A stretch of 64,000 bases of DNA from assembly GCA_946480825.1 (NCBI GenBank), contig CAMLLG010000004.1:1-64000 (forward strand). The letters run 5' to 3'. The translations under genes were made by a program, and so were the position numbers. Shown here in pieces: positions 9,067 through 17,746 of the stretch. Within the stretch, counting starts at the first letter, position 1, and every line of letters begins with the position of its first letter. Under the pieces are notes generated by a model that was not told the DNA's origin, did no database searches, and was given only the letters and a program-made list of their open reading frames with translations. The stretch is from an uncultured Lysobacteraceae bacterium. GTDB taxonomy: Bacteria > Pseudomonadota > Gammaproteobacteria > Xanthomonadales > Xanthomonadaceae.

Positions 9067-11559
9067 GTGGCCGCGATCGAGGACGCGAACGGGGTCGTCA
9101 CCAAGGCGAGCTACAACGCGATCGGCCAGCGCACGAGCGTGAGCGATCCGAACCAGGGCGGCTGGGGCTTCGCTTACAACGCGCTGGGCGAGGTGCTGGC
9201 GCAGTCGGACGCGCGCGGGATCGTGACCCAGATCAGCTACGACATCCTGGGCCGTCCGCAGTGGCGGACGGCGACGGTGGACGTGACCGGCGACGGCGTG
9301 GCCGATACGGTGCAGGATCACTGGAACTACGACCCGGCGAACGCGAAGGGTGCGCCGGCCAACGACGCGCGCACGATCAACGGCGCGACCGAGCGCTCGA
9401 CCGGTCACGTGTACGACAGTCTGGCGCGTCCGATCCGGACCGACGTGACCCAGGCGCTGGGCGCAGGCACGCAGAGCTATCGCCTGCGCACGAAGTACGA
9501 CAGTTACTACGGAAGACCCATCGGGCAGGAATATCCGAACGGCGAAGCGGTGCAGGTGCTGTACTCCAGCCGGGGCCACGCCATCGCCGAGAAGGACCCG
9601 GCGACCGGGATCGAGTACCGGCGTCTGGACACGACCAACGCGCGCGGGCAGGCGACGCAGGAGACCTTCGGCAACGGCGTGGTGCTGACGCCGACGTACC
9701 AGTTCCAGACCGGACAGCTGACCGGCCTGAGCTACAGCAAGGCCGGGAGCCACCTGCGGCAGCTGGGCTACGGCTACGACGTGTTCGGCAACCTGACGCG
9801 GCAGAGCCTCAACGCCAACGCCAGTCGCGAGGATTACGGCTACGACAAGCTGCACCGGCTGGTGCAGTCGATCCGCAGCGGCGCGGCCAGCGGTACGGTG
9901 CGCTACGGCTTCGACGCGGTGGGCAATCTGACGAAGAAGAGTGACTTCAGCAGCGACATCGCGAACGCGTACGTCTACACCGGCGGCAGCTGCGGCGGCG
10001 GCGCGAACGCGGTGAAGTCGGTGCAACTGGCCGCGGGCGGGACGCGCAGCTACTGCTACGACGCGAACGGCAACCTGACCGGCGACGACGCGGGCCTGTC
10101 GATCGCGTACGACCACCAGAACCTGCCGTACAAGGCGACGCGCGGCGCGCAGACGGACTGGTTCCGCTACGGCAGCGACGGCCAGCGCACGCGCAGCTGG
10201 GGCGCGGATGGCGCGCGCGTCTATCTGCCGGGCTACGAACACCGCACCGACACCGGCGAGACCAAGGTGTACGTGGGCGACTACGCGGTGATCCGCAGGA
10301 CCGGAGCGACGCGAACGGTCGAGTACTTGCTGAAGGACCGCCTGGGCAGCGTGGACGCGGTGGCGAACAGCACGGGCACCCTCACCGAAACGCGCGGCTA
10401 CGACGCGTTCGGCAAACCCAGAGACGGCAACTGGAACGACCTGAATCCGGCGAAGATCGCCTCAACGGCCGTCACGCCGAAGGGCTTCACCCAGCACGAG
10501 CATCTGAATCAACTCGAGCTGATCCACATGAACGGGCGCGCGTTCGATTACCACCTGGGCCGGTTCACGGGCGTGGACCCGTTCATCCAGTTCCCGTTGA
10601 ACAGCCAGAGCCTGAATCCTTACAGTTACATCCTCAATAGTCCGCTCGCGGGAACCGACCCCACCGGGTATGAATGCACGCCGATGACGGGCAGTCACGT
10701 TTGTGGAGCAGATACAGGTGCCCAGAATGGACAATCTACTTCTGAAGTTACACATCGCGATGAAAGTGGCGACGCAATCACTACTCGCAATACTGTTTAT
10801 GCGAACGGTACAACCGTAACGCATGTTTCAAGGCCAGCGAATGGAGCAGAGAAACAAGGAAGCGGAACAAAAGATAAGAAAGAGTCGACTGAAACCGGAA
10901 AGACTGTCAAAGATCAGACTGATAGTGATGGAAAGCTGGCGGCTGGGCAGTACAAAGGCGAAGCACCAAGGAGAGGCACATACTATTTTGGTGGTGCTGG
11001 TATGGATGGCGACTACGTGGGCGACACAGTGGATGCGATGAGGGATGCCGGGATATCTGGTGTTAGTGCTGCTGATACGAATACGTTCTCGAATGGAACA
11101 GGGAATGATGCAGCAATTGGCGTTCAGGCGATGGTTTATAACTTGCCGGACTACAATGTCAAGCTTCCGCAATCTGATGTGGGGAAAAATAGCAGCCAAT
11201 TTAATTTGGTTGGATATTCATATGGTTCTCTTGTGGCTGCGCAGATCGCAGATGAGTATGCGAAATCAGGTGGCATAGTGAATAATCTTGTTCTGGTCGG
11301 CTCTCCTATTGGCAAGGATTTCATGGCTGACATTTTTCGGCAAAAGAATATCTTGAACACGATCATCATAAATCTTAGGAATCGTGGAGATCTGATCTAT
11401 GCGGGCATGTCTCATAAGCACCTTTTGATGATTTCACCTGTTCTTGGTAAGCAGATGAAGGATCAGAACGGGCACTTTTACTACGCACCAAGTTCCGATG
11501 AGGGGAATGCGCGTAGACGAGGTCTGGCGAGTGTTCTTTACGCTGAAGGGCTGAGGTGA
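9067..11559 (+). CDS. Orphan RHS cassette: RHS core plus alpha/beta-hydrolase-like tip
   Basis: RHS-homologous sequence begins at 9049; the first usable start is a GTG at 9067, without a ribosome binding site, giving 830 residues. Positions 9049-10498 are nearly identical to 5459-6908 of the complete rhs gene. Identity then drops over the last ~170 bases of the core, which ends at 'AGTDPTGY'. The following ~294-residue tip is unrelated to the first tip and more AT-rich. Near residue 715 it has 'LVGYSYGSL', a classic GxSxG nucleophile elbow followed by a helix, then a strand-like 'NNLVLVGSPIG'; this suggests a lipase, esterase or thioesterase fold. Candidate Asp ('NRGDLIY') and His ('SHKH') residues lie downstream. 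With no signal peptide and no SpvB part it is probably a silent donor cassette, or expressed only after recombination. Confidence 0.78.
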   Translation: MAAIEDANGVVTKASYNAIGQRTSVSDPNQGGWGFAYNALGEVLAQSDARGIVTQISYDILGRPQWRTATVDVTGDGVADTVQDHWNYDPANAKGAPANDARTINGATERSTGHVYDSLARPIRTDVTQALGAGTQSYRLRTKYDSYYGRPIGQEYPNGEAVQVLYSSRGHAIAEKDPATGIEYRRLDTTNARGQATQETFGNGVVLTPTYQFQTGQLTGLSYSKAGSHLRQLGYGYDVFGNLTRQSLNANASREDYGYDKLHRLVQSIRSGAASGTVRYGFDAVGNLTKKSDFSSDIANAYVYTGGSCGGGANAVKSVQLAAGGTRSYCYDANGNLTGDDAGLSIAYDHQNLPYKATRGAQTDWFRYGSDGQRTRSWGADGARVYLPGYEHRTDTGETKVYVGDYAVIRRTGATRTVEYLLKDRLGSVDAVANSTGTLTETRGYDAFGKPRDGNWNDLNPAKIASTAVTPKGFTQHEHLNQLELIHMNGRAFDYHLGRFTGVDPFIQFPLNSQSLNPYSYILNSPLAGTDPTGYECTPMTGSHVCGADTGAQNGQSTSEVTHRDESGDAITTRNTVYANGTTVTHVSRPANGAEKQGSGTKDKKESTETGKTVKDQTDSDGKLAAGQYKGEAPRRGTYYFGGAGMDGDYVGDTVDAMRDAGISGVSAADTNTFSNGTGNDAAIGVQAMVYNLPDYNVKLPQSDVGKNSSQFNLVGYSYGSLVAAQIADEYAKSGGIVNNLVLVGSPIGKDFMADIFRQKNILNTIIINLRNRGDLIYAGMSHKHLLMISPVLGKQMKDQNGHFYYAPSSDEGNARRRGLASVLYAEGLR

Positions 11560-11565
11560 TCAGAA

Positions 11566-11847
11566 ATGATAGAGATTGCACGCCGAGGATGGCTTCATTG
11601 GATCGCGTTGTTTCTTGCGGTAGCTAATACTGCCTGTTTCGTGTACCTGAACTACAGGGGTGTCATCGAGTGGAAGGGTGTTGGGGTCTATACAATTCCG
11701 GTCTTTGCTCTTGGTGCGGCGGTTTCTTCAGCTTGTTGGTTTATTGCTCGCCTTAGGTCAAGGAGTGGCTTGTCCATGCTTTTTTGGGTGGTGTTATTTA
11801 TCCCCCTAGTGCTCATGCTTCTTCTTCCCGTGGTCTTCTTTGTTTAA
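11566..11847 (+). CDS. Small multi-pass membrane protein, candidate immunity for the hydrolase-like tip
   Basis: This 93-residue protein lies 6 bases after the orphan cassette. A GAGGTGA ribosome binding site overlaps that cassette's stop region (11553-11559). It has three predicted membrane segments: about residues 10-30 ('WIALFLAVANTACFVYLNY'), 42-62 and 70-92 (Leu/Val/Phe-rich, to the C-terminus). There is no family match by eye. Position, size and AT-rich composition fit an immunity protein. A membrane-embedded partner would suit a tip that attacks membrane lipids or acts in the periplasm, but that link is inference. Confidence 0.75.
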   Translation: MIEIARRGWLHWIALFLAVANTACFVYLNYRGVIEWKGVGVYTIPVFALGAAVSSACWFIARLRSRSGLSMLFWVVLFIPLVLMLLLPVVFFV

Positions 11848-11921
11848 CAAAGAAGTAATGGGTGTTGCCGCCGACCGAAAACTGACTCGGGATGAAGATG
11901 ACCACACCTGGTGGCCGTCTG

Positions 11922-12098
11922 TGGAGGAAGAGCGGGGGTCCGAGTAATCTTCCCCGCCACATCCGCGCTTTAAATTGCCCGTCGCGCTGAAGTTCCGGAT
12001 CGTTCTTTTCCATCTTGAGGCAAAAGCGGCGATTCATTGTGCTCGCTCGTTGCGACGGGGCTTTTTGTCGCGGCGCCGGTTGTCTCTGCCGGGCGCGG
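11922..12098 (+). repeat. Cassette-junction repeat, copy B
   Basis: This is the second copy of the element at 8882-9048, with an 11-base insertion near its start ('acatccgcgct', before 'taaattgccc'). The right edge is the same 'gggcgcgg', now joined to a different point of the RHS core. In the complete gene that point is a TGG codon followed by TTC (6569-6574). The RHS-continuous frame is open after a TGA at the same place as in copy A, and here contains a TTG at 12015. In this frame both copies share a Cys/Arg-rich string including 'RCDGA' and 'LCRAR'. Confidence 0.75.
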
Positions 12099-12500
12099 TT
12101 CCGTTACGGCAGCGACGGCCAGCGCACGCGAAGCTGGGGCGCGGACGGATCGAGAGTCTATCTGCCGGGTTACGAACACCGCACCGATACCGGCGAGACC
12201 AAGGTGTACGTGGGCGACTACGCGGTGATCCGCAGGGCCGGAGCGACGAGAAAGGTCGAGTACCTGCTGAAGGACCGGCTGGGCAGCGTGGACGCGGTCG
12301 CGAACAGCGCGGGCACCCTCACTGAAACGCGCGGCTACGACGCGTTCGGCAAGCCCAGAGACGGCAGCTGGAACGACCTGAATCCGGCGAAGATCGCCTC
12401 AACCGCGGTGACGCCGAAGGGCTTCAATCAACACGAGCATCTGAAACAGCTCGAGCTCGAGCTGATCCACATCAACGGCGGCGCCTTCGATCATCACTAG
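12099..12500 (+). pseudogene. Tipless RHS core remnant
   Basis: From 'RFRYGSDGQRT' onward this is the terminal RHS core of the complete gene (6572 onward), with scattered substitutions. A 6-base duplication turns 'QLELIH' into 'QLELELIH'. A TAG then stops the frame just after 'GGAFDHH', where the intact copies continue 'LGRFTGVDP'. No tip or immunity gene follows; the next gene is on the opposite strand. It reads as a decayed end of the cassette array. Confidence 0.75.
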
Positions 12501-12599
12501 GAACGTTGTATATGCGGCATGCAAGGGATCGCAAATCCAAACAGCGCAGGCGCTGATCGTGCAACGACGACATGCGCAAGAATTCGCGCGCTTTAGCGC

Positions 12600-14081
12600 T
12601 TAGTGTTTTGTCGATGTTTCCCGGTGTCTGCTTTCCGGTGCGGGCATCGTGCGGGCGCACACCGGATCGCGCGGCGGCGCGCCGCAACGCCAGAGCGGGA
12701 TACGGCCCGGGACGGCGCCGAGTTGTGATGCCAGCGTTTGTCCGCGGGGAACGCCGCAGACGATTTTTGCTTCGCCGCAGACATCGGGCAGCGTTTCGCA
12801 ACGCTTCGCACCGGCGAGTTTCCAGGTCGGCGGTCGGACCACGACCTTGCCGGCGATGACCACGCCCTCGATGCGTTCCGCGCCGCCGCCCAGCACCGAT
12901 TCGGCGACGGTGCCGTTCTGCCTGACGATCAGCAGGTCGGCCCAATGTCCCGACTTCAACTCGCCCAGCCGGTTGCCCAGATTCGCGGCGCGTGCGGCAT
13001 CGCGTGTGGCCATCGCGAACAAACGCTCTCGGGTGATTTCGGCTTCCCCGATCGATGCGGCATGGTCGAGGGCGCATTGCGCTTCCGACTGCAGATCGGC
13101 GCTGCCGGTCGACGACCAGTCGGTCGAGATCGCGACTTTGACCCGCGAGCGGATGAGTTTCCCGATCGGTGTCGTCGCGCCGTACAAGGCGAGATTGGAG
13201 CGCGGCGACCAGATCACCGACTGTTGCGCTTTCGCAAGCGTCGCGATGTCGGCGTCGTCGAGCCGGATTCCGTGCACGATCGCCAGCCGCGGGTCGTTCT
13301 TCCAGCCGAATTTCCACATGCAACGCAGCTCTTCCGCAGCGTCGACGGTCGTGCCCTCGGCGAGATGGGCGATGAAACTGGGCGTGTCGATGTCGTCCGG
13401 TTCGGGTCGACCGTCGTAATCGCAATCTCCGGCGTCGTAGCCGTTCCGGCGTTGGTCTTCCAGCGGAAACGTGCTGGCGGTGACGGCGAGCGCGCCGTCG
13501 GGCAGTTCCACCGTGTTGAGATTGCGCGTCAGTCCGCTCTGGGATTCTGCGGCGGCGATCGACGTGGTGCCGTGCAGCAGGTGGCGCAATTCGACCCGTG
13601 TGATCGGTTGGCCGGACAGCGGCGCGGGGTCGTATCGGGGTTTCGCGTTCAGCCCTTTGCGCCATTCGTTGCGGTGCACGTAATGGGCGTCGACCGCGAT
13701 CTGCGAATGGTCGTACACCAGATGCTCGTGCAGATTGATCAGGCCCGGGACGATCCAGCGCTTGCCGCAACGCAGTTGCGTGGCCGACTCCGTATCGGGC
13801 ACGCGGCATCCGACGGCGGCGATCGTGCCGTCGGTGCCGATCAGCACGCTGCCGTTCTTCAGGATCCGCTCCGGGGTCGCGATATCGCCGACGATGAGCA
13901 GGCGTCCGTCTCCGGGACGGGTTTCGCAACCTTGATCGGGGACGTCGACGTGCTGACACCATTCGATGCCCGGCACAGACAGCGGCCCCCAGCGGTCGAC
14001 ATGGAAAGCCCGCGGGGGCGAATCGCACGCCGCCGGTGTGCAGAGGACGATGGCGAGGAAAAACGATCTTGTGGCGGTCAC
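12600..14081 (-). CDS. Exported amidohydrolase-family protein
   Basis: This 493-residue protein belongs to the metal-dependent amidohydrolase superfamily. The H-x-H motif is in 'GLINLHEHL' (~residue 115). A late acidic motif is 'ISTDWSSTG', and a typical C-terminal 'GELKSGHWADLLIV' strand region recurs in imidazolonepropionase- and dihydroorotase-like folds. I chose the GTG at 14081 because AAGGA sits 5 bases upstream and it begins directly with a signal sequence ('TRSFFLAIVLCTPAAC'), possibly a lipoprotein signal although the lipobox is imperfect. A GTG at 14147 would give a longer N-terminus. It lies 109 bases after the sugar dehydrogenase gene on the same strand and may be cotranscribed. 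The substrate is unknown. Confidence 0.82.
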   Translation of the reverse strand: MTATRSFFLAIVLCTPAACDSPPRAFHVDRWGPLSVPGIEWCQHVDVPDQGCETRPGDGRLLIVGDIATPERILKNGSVLIGTDGTIAAVGCRVPDTESATQLRCGKRWIVPGLINLHEHLVYDHSQIAVDAHYVHRNEWRKGLNAKPRYDPAPLSGQPITRVELRHLLHGTTSIAAAESQSGLTRNLNTVELPDGALAVTASTFPLEDQRRNGYDAGDCDYDGRPEPDDIDTPSFIAHLAEGTTVDAAEELRCMWKFGWKNDPRLAIVHGIRLDDADIATLAKAQQSVIWSPRSNLALYGATTPIGKLIRSRVKVAISTDWSSTGSADLQSEAQCALDHAASIGEAEITRERLFAMATRDAARAANLGNRLGELKSGHWADLLIVRQNGTVAESVLGGGAERIEGVVIAGKVVVRPPTWKLAGAKRCETLPDVCGEAKIVCGVPRGQTLASQLGAVPGRIPLWRCGAPPRDPVCARTMPAPESRHRETSTKH

Positions 14082-14190
14082 GGCGGTCCTTGGCAATCCG
14101 TTGTGGCTCCTTCCGGTCGCTCGCGGCAGTCGCGCAGTCGACGTCACAAGCGGCGGTGCGACGTCCGCTGCGCGACGACACCTTCTCGCA

Positions 14191-15459
14191 TCACAACGGC
14201 GGCAGCGGGGTCAGTTTCAGCAGTCGTCCGCCGGAGCCGTCTTCCAGCACCCACAGCGCGCCGTCGGGGCCCTGTTCGATTTCGCGGATGCGGCGGCCCA
14301 TGGCGTAGCGTTCGGCTTCGCGCGCGGCGACGCCGTCGAACTGGATGCGGATGATCGCCTGCGAGGCGAGGCCGCCGATGAAGCCGTGGCCCTTGAAATA
14401 CGGGAACAGATCGCCGGAATAGATCACGAAACCCGCGGGTGCGATGACCGGTGTCCACCAGGCTTCAGGCGGGTTGAACTCCGGGCGGGTCGGGTGATCG
14501 GGGATGGGCGTGCCGTCGTAGTTGTCGCCGTTGGAGACGATCGGCCAGCCATAGTTGTTGCCGCGTTCGATCAGGTTGATTTCGTCGCCTCCGGCCGGGC
14601 CCATCTCATGGGTCCACAAACGCCCGGTCGCGTTGTCGAAGGCGATGCCGAGCGGATTGCGATGGCCCAGCGACCACACCTGCGCGGCCACGCCGCCCTG
14701 ATTCGCGAACGGGTTGTCGGTGGGCGCGCTGCCGTCGTCGTTGAGGCGGATGAGCTTGCCGAGATTGCCGGACATGTCCTGCGCCGGCGTGGCCTTCTGA
14801 CGATCGCCCGACGTGATCCAGAGTTTGCCGTCGGGGCCGAAGGCGATGCGGTGGCTGTAATGGCCTTCGCCGCTGACCTTGGGCGTCTGTTCCCAGACGA
14901 TCTGCGATGTGCCGAGACTGCCGCCGCCGTTGTTGTCGAGCGTGAGCTGCGCGCGCGCGACGACCGCGCCGCGCGTTCCGCTCGCGCCGCTCTGCGCGTA
15001 GCTGTAATACACGTAGCGGTTGCTGGCGAACTGCGGATGCAGGACCACGTCGCCGAGACCGCCCTGGCCGCCGTAGACGACGACGGGCACGCCGGTGACG
15101 GTGCCGGTGGTCTTCGTGGTGGTGTTGAACAGCCGCAGCTGTCCGGACTTTTCGGTGATCAGCAGACGGCCGTCGGGCAGGAAGGTCATCGCCCAGGGCT
15201 CGTTGAACGTGCCGAAGCTGGTGCTGGCGAAGGGCGGGTTGGGCAGCCGCCGTGCGCGCGACTGGCCGCCGGTGATCCGCGGTTTGGTCGCGGCGTCGGT
15301 GGTCGCGGTCTGCGCTGGCGTGGGCGGCTCGCGGCGCTGCGGCTGTTCCTCGCGGGGTTTGCCCGCGAAAACGCGCTTCTCGTCGTCGCTGCCGGGGCTG
15401 GCGGCGCAACTGCTGATCAGGAGGGTGGCGCAGAGGAGGGCGAACGTGGACGGGGGCAT
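14191..15459 (-). CDS. PQQ-dependent aldose sugar dehydrogenase-like lipoprotein
   Basis: This 422-residue protein belongs to the soluble glucose/aldose sugar dehydrogenase (GSDH, YliI/Asd) beta-propeller family. These use PQQ to oxidise sugars in the periplasm. The N-terminus has a lipoprotein signal with lipobox 'LISSC'. A Pro/Thr/Arg-rich linker follows, and the propeller starts near residue 70 ('[17 protein letters not shown]'). Family signatures include '[19 protein letters not shown]', '[20 protein letters not shown]', '[12 protein letters not shown]' and '[16 protein letters not shown]'. The MPPSTFAL start puts the signal sequence at the N-terminus. The last residues recur as a remnant near 8677-8706. 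The family call is firm; the substrate is not known. Confidence 0.9.
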   Translation of the reverse strand: MPPSTFALLCATLLISSCAASPGSDDEKRVFAGKPREEQPQRREPPTPAQTATTDAATKPRITGGQSRARRLPNPPFASTSFGTFNEPWAMTFLPDGRLLITEKSGQLRLFNTTTKTTGTVTGVPVVVYGGQGGLGDVVLHPQFASNRYVYYSYAQSGASGTRGAVVARAQLTLDNNGGGSLGTSQIVWEQTPKVSGEGHYSHRIAFGPDGKLWITSGDRQKATPAQDMSGNLGKLIRLNDDGSAPTDNPFANQGGVAAQVWSLGHRNPLGIAFDNATGRLWTHEMGPAGGDEINLIERGNNYGWPIVSNGDNYDGTPIPDHPTRPEFNPPEAWWTPVIAPAGFVIYSGDLFPYFKGHGFIGGLASQAIIRIQFDGVAAREAERYAMGRRIREIEQGPDGALWVLEDGSGGRLLKLTPLPPL

Positions 15460-15688
15460 CGGGGGCTGCCTCGGAGTCGGGTGATGGCGGTTGTAGCGGA
15501 CCGCGGCCGGTCTTGCCGTGACCGGGTTAACAGGCCGGCGGCACGGACATCTTGCGCCGCACGCGGGCAGGCTGTCTGAACGAGGCCGCCGGCGGGATTC
15601 GACACCCTCTATGACTTCCGGCGGGTTGAACCGGGGCCGTGGGGACCACATTCCAAGCCGGTCTTTTTCCCTTTCCGGAGTTCCGCGC

Positions 15689-16363
15689 ATGAAGATCCAA
15701 GGCTTTCTCGACCAGTTGCTGAAGACCGCCCAGCAGAGCGCGGGCGATCTGGGCAATGCCGCAGGCGTCAAAAGCGGCGCCGATTTCGGCAAGGGCGCGC
15801 TCGCCGGCGGTGCGTTGGGTCTGCTGCTGGGCAACCGCAAGGCGCGCAAGATGGGCGGCAAGGTCGCGGTCTACGGCGGCCTGGCCGCGGTCGGCATGCT
15901 GGCCTACAAGGCCTATGGCGACTACAAAAAGCAACAGGGCATGCCGGTGGCTGCGGCCGGCGCCGCGCCGCAGCCGCTGCACACGCTGCCGGCGCCGGAG
16001 ATCGAATCGCACAGTCAGGCGATTCTCAAGGCCCTGATCGCCGCGGCGAAGGCCGACGGCCACGTCGACGACCGCGAACGCGAAGTGATCGAAGGCGAAT
16101 TCAGTCGCATCGGCGCCGAGCCCGAAGTGCGCCAGTGGCTGCAGGCGGAACTGAGCAAGCCGCTGGACCCGGCCGAAGTCGCCAGCGCCGCGACCTCGCC
16201 CGAGATCGCCAACGAGATGTACATCGCCAGCCTGATCGCCGCCGATGATCAGAACTTCATGGAACGCGCCTATCTCGACGAGCTCGCGCGCCAGCTGAAG
16301 ATCGACGACGCGCTGAAGGCGCGGCTCGAACAGCAGGTGAAGGACGCCGAAGGCGCGGCGTGA
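15689..16363 (+). CDS. DUF533/TerB-like protein (YebE family)
   Basis: This 224-residue protein starts at MKIQGFLD, after a CCGGAG ribosome binding site. Residues ~1-30 form an amphipathic helix. Residues ~35-80 contain a Gly/Ala-rich hydrophobic segment ('[19 protein letters not shown]' and what follows). Residues ~110-224 are an all-alpha TerB-like domain with the acidic '[14 protein letters not shown]' helix-turn that marks DUF533/YebE proteins. The family is thought to be inner-membrane associated and linked to envelope stress, but no biochemical role is established. It is convergent with the tRNA gene, with a strong hairpin between them. Confidence 0.85.
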   Translation: MKIQGFLDQLLKTAQQSAGDLGNAAGVKSGADFGKGALAGGALGLLLGNRKARKMGGKVAVYGGLAAVGMLAYKAYGDYKKQQGMPVAAAGAAPQPLHTLPAPEIESHSQAILKALIAAAKADGHVDDREREVIEGEFSRIGAEPEVRQWLQAELSKPLDPAEVASAATSPEIANEMYIASLIAADDQNFMERAYLDELARQLKIDDALKARLEQQVKDAEGAA

Positions 16364-16380
16364 TCGACTGATTCCCCAAC

Positions 16381-16412
16381 AAAAAAGCCCGGGCCGAAGC
16401 CCGGGCTTTTCG
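16381..16412. terminator. Bidirectional rho-independent terminator
   Basis: A 12-bp stem 'AAAAGCCCGGGC' / 'GCCCGGGCTTTT' with a CGAA loop lies at 16383-16410. A-run and T-run flanks allow termination of both the plus-strand DUF533 gene and the minus-strand tRNA gene. Confidence 0.85.
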
Positions 16413-16422
16413 TTTCGAATAT

Positions 16423-16498
<76 letters not shown>

Positions 16499-16529
16499 AC
16501 GCGTGGGACGCGAAGTATAAGCCGCGGCG

Positions 16530-17645
16530 TCAGCGCTTGCCAATCGCCGCCAGAACCGGGGCGAGGGTGGGTTCGAGTTGAGTGCGGCGCCAGCCGGCGA
16601 GGGCGCCGGGCCAGTCTTCGCCGTCCTGCAGGGCTTCCAGCCAGCGCCGGGAGGCGAGGACGCCGTCGGGCAGGCCCAGTGCGGCGCTGCGTTCGGCCAC
16701 GGCCTGCTGCAGGCGTTTGTAGGCCTGGCGGTCGCGATCGTCGATGCGGGCCAGCGGCATCGCGTCTTCGTCGGGCAGCGGCGTGTGCAGGGCGTCGAGC
16801 ACCTGCGCCGTCAGTTTCCGCGGGGCCTTGGGCTGGCCGTCGAAGAGGTTCTGCAGTTCGGCCAGATCGCGGGGCGGGGTGCGGGCCAGCAGCGGCGCCA
16901 GTTCGTTGTCGAGAATCCAACTGCGCGGGCGGTCCGAGGCGCGGGCCTGGGTTTCGCGCCAGCGCAGCAGGCGCAGCAGGCGGATCTGGCCGTCGCGGTC
17001 GAGAAATTGCGCCGAGCGCATGGCGAGATGCGGCCAGCGTTCGGGTGCGTCCTGCGCGGCGTTGGCGAGCATCCGCGTGCAGTCCTCTTCCAGCCAGGCC
17101 ATGCGCCCTTGGGCCTCCAGACGATCGCGCAACGCGCGCCAGACGGCGGCGAGGTGGCGCACGTCGTCGGCGGCGTAGTGCAGCTGCGACGGCGACAGCG
17201 GGCGGCGCAGCCAGTCGGAGCGGGTTTCGCCCTTGTCGACGGTGACGCCGAGCAGTTCCTGCACCAGCCGCTGGTAACCGAGGCCCGCACCGATGCCGCA
17301 CAGCGCGGCCGCAATCTGGGTGTCGAACAGCGGCTGCGGCAGTGCGTTGCAGGCGTATTTGAGGGCGATGAGGTCTTCGCCGGCGCTGTGCATCAGTTTC
17401 AGCGAGCGCGGATCTTCGAGCACCCGGGCGAGAGCGGCGGGCATGCCCGGGGCCAGCGGATCGACCAGCAGAATGTCGTCGTCGCCGTCGCCGGCCGCGA
17501 TCTGCACCAGCGCCAGTTGCGGCCAGTAGGTGCGTTCGCGGACGAATTCGGTGTCCAGTGCGAGCACGGCCGGCGGGGCGGCGACGAGGGCGTCGAGCGC
17601 GGCGGGGTCGGTGATCCAGTGCGGCAAGGGAAGGCGGTCCGGCAA
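16530..17645 (-). CDS. rnd: Ribonuclease D
   Basis: This 371-residue protein is close to the usual RNase D length. It is a 3'-5' exoribonuclease that trims tRNA and other structured RNA precursors. The DEDD exonuclease motifs are visible: ExoI 'LALDTEFVRERTY' near residue 30, ExoII 'LMHSAGEDL' near 84, and ExoIII 'YAADDVRHL' near 157. An HRDC domain (residues ~205-285) begins around 'ERWPHLAMRS', and a second helical region follows. The gene lies just upstream of tRNA-Ala on the same strand (gap 31 bases), so tRNA and nuclease could share a transcript, although the tRNA probably has its own promoter. Confidence 0.95.
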   Translation of the reverse strand: MPDRLPLPHWITDPAALDALVAAPPAVLALDTEFVRERTYWPQLALVQIAAGDGDDDILLVDPLAPGMPAALARVLEDPRSLKLMHSAGEDLIALKYACNALPQPLFDTQIAAALCGIGAGLGYQRLVQELLGVTVDKGETRSDWLRRPLSPSQLHYAADDVRHLAAVWRALRDRLEAQGRMAWLEEDCTRMLANAAQDAPERWPHLAMRSAQFLDRDGQIRLLRLLRWRETQARASDRPRSWILDNELAPLLARTPPRDLAELQNLFDGQPKAPRKLTAQVLDALHTPLPDEDAMPLARIDDRDRQAYKRLQQAVAERSAALGLPDGVLASRRWLEALQDGEDWPGALAGWRRTQLEPTLAPVLAAIGKR

Positions 17646-17746
17646 CGGGGGTTGGCTATGCTAACCGGAGCTGACCGAAGTGCGGTGCGGGTCGCGCCCG
17701 ATGCGATAAGGTGGCCGGCGCGGATCGGGCGGAGGTGGAACGGACA

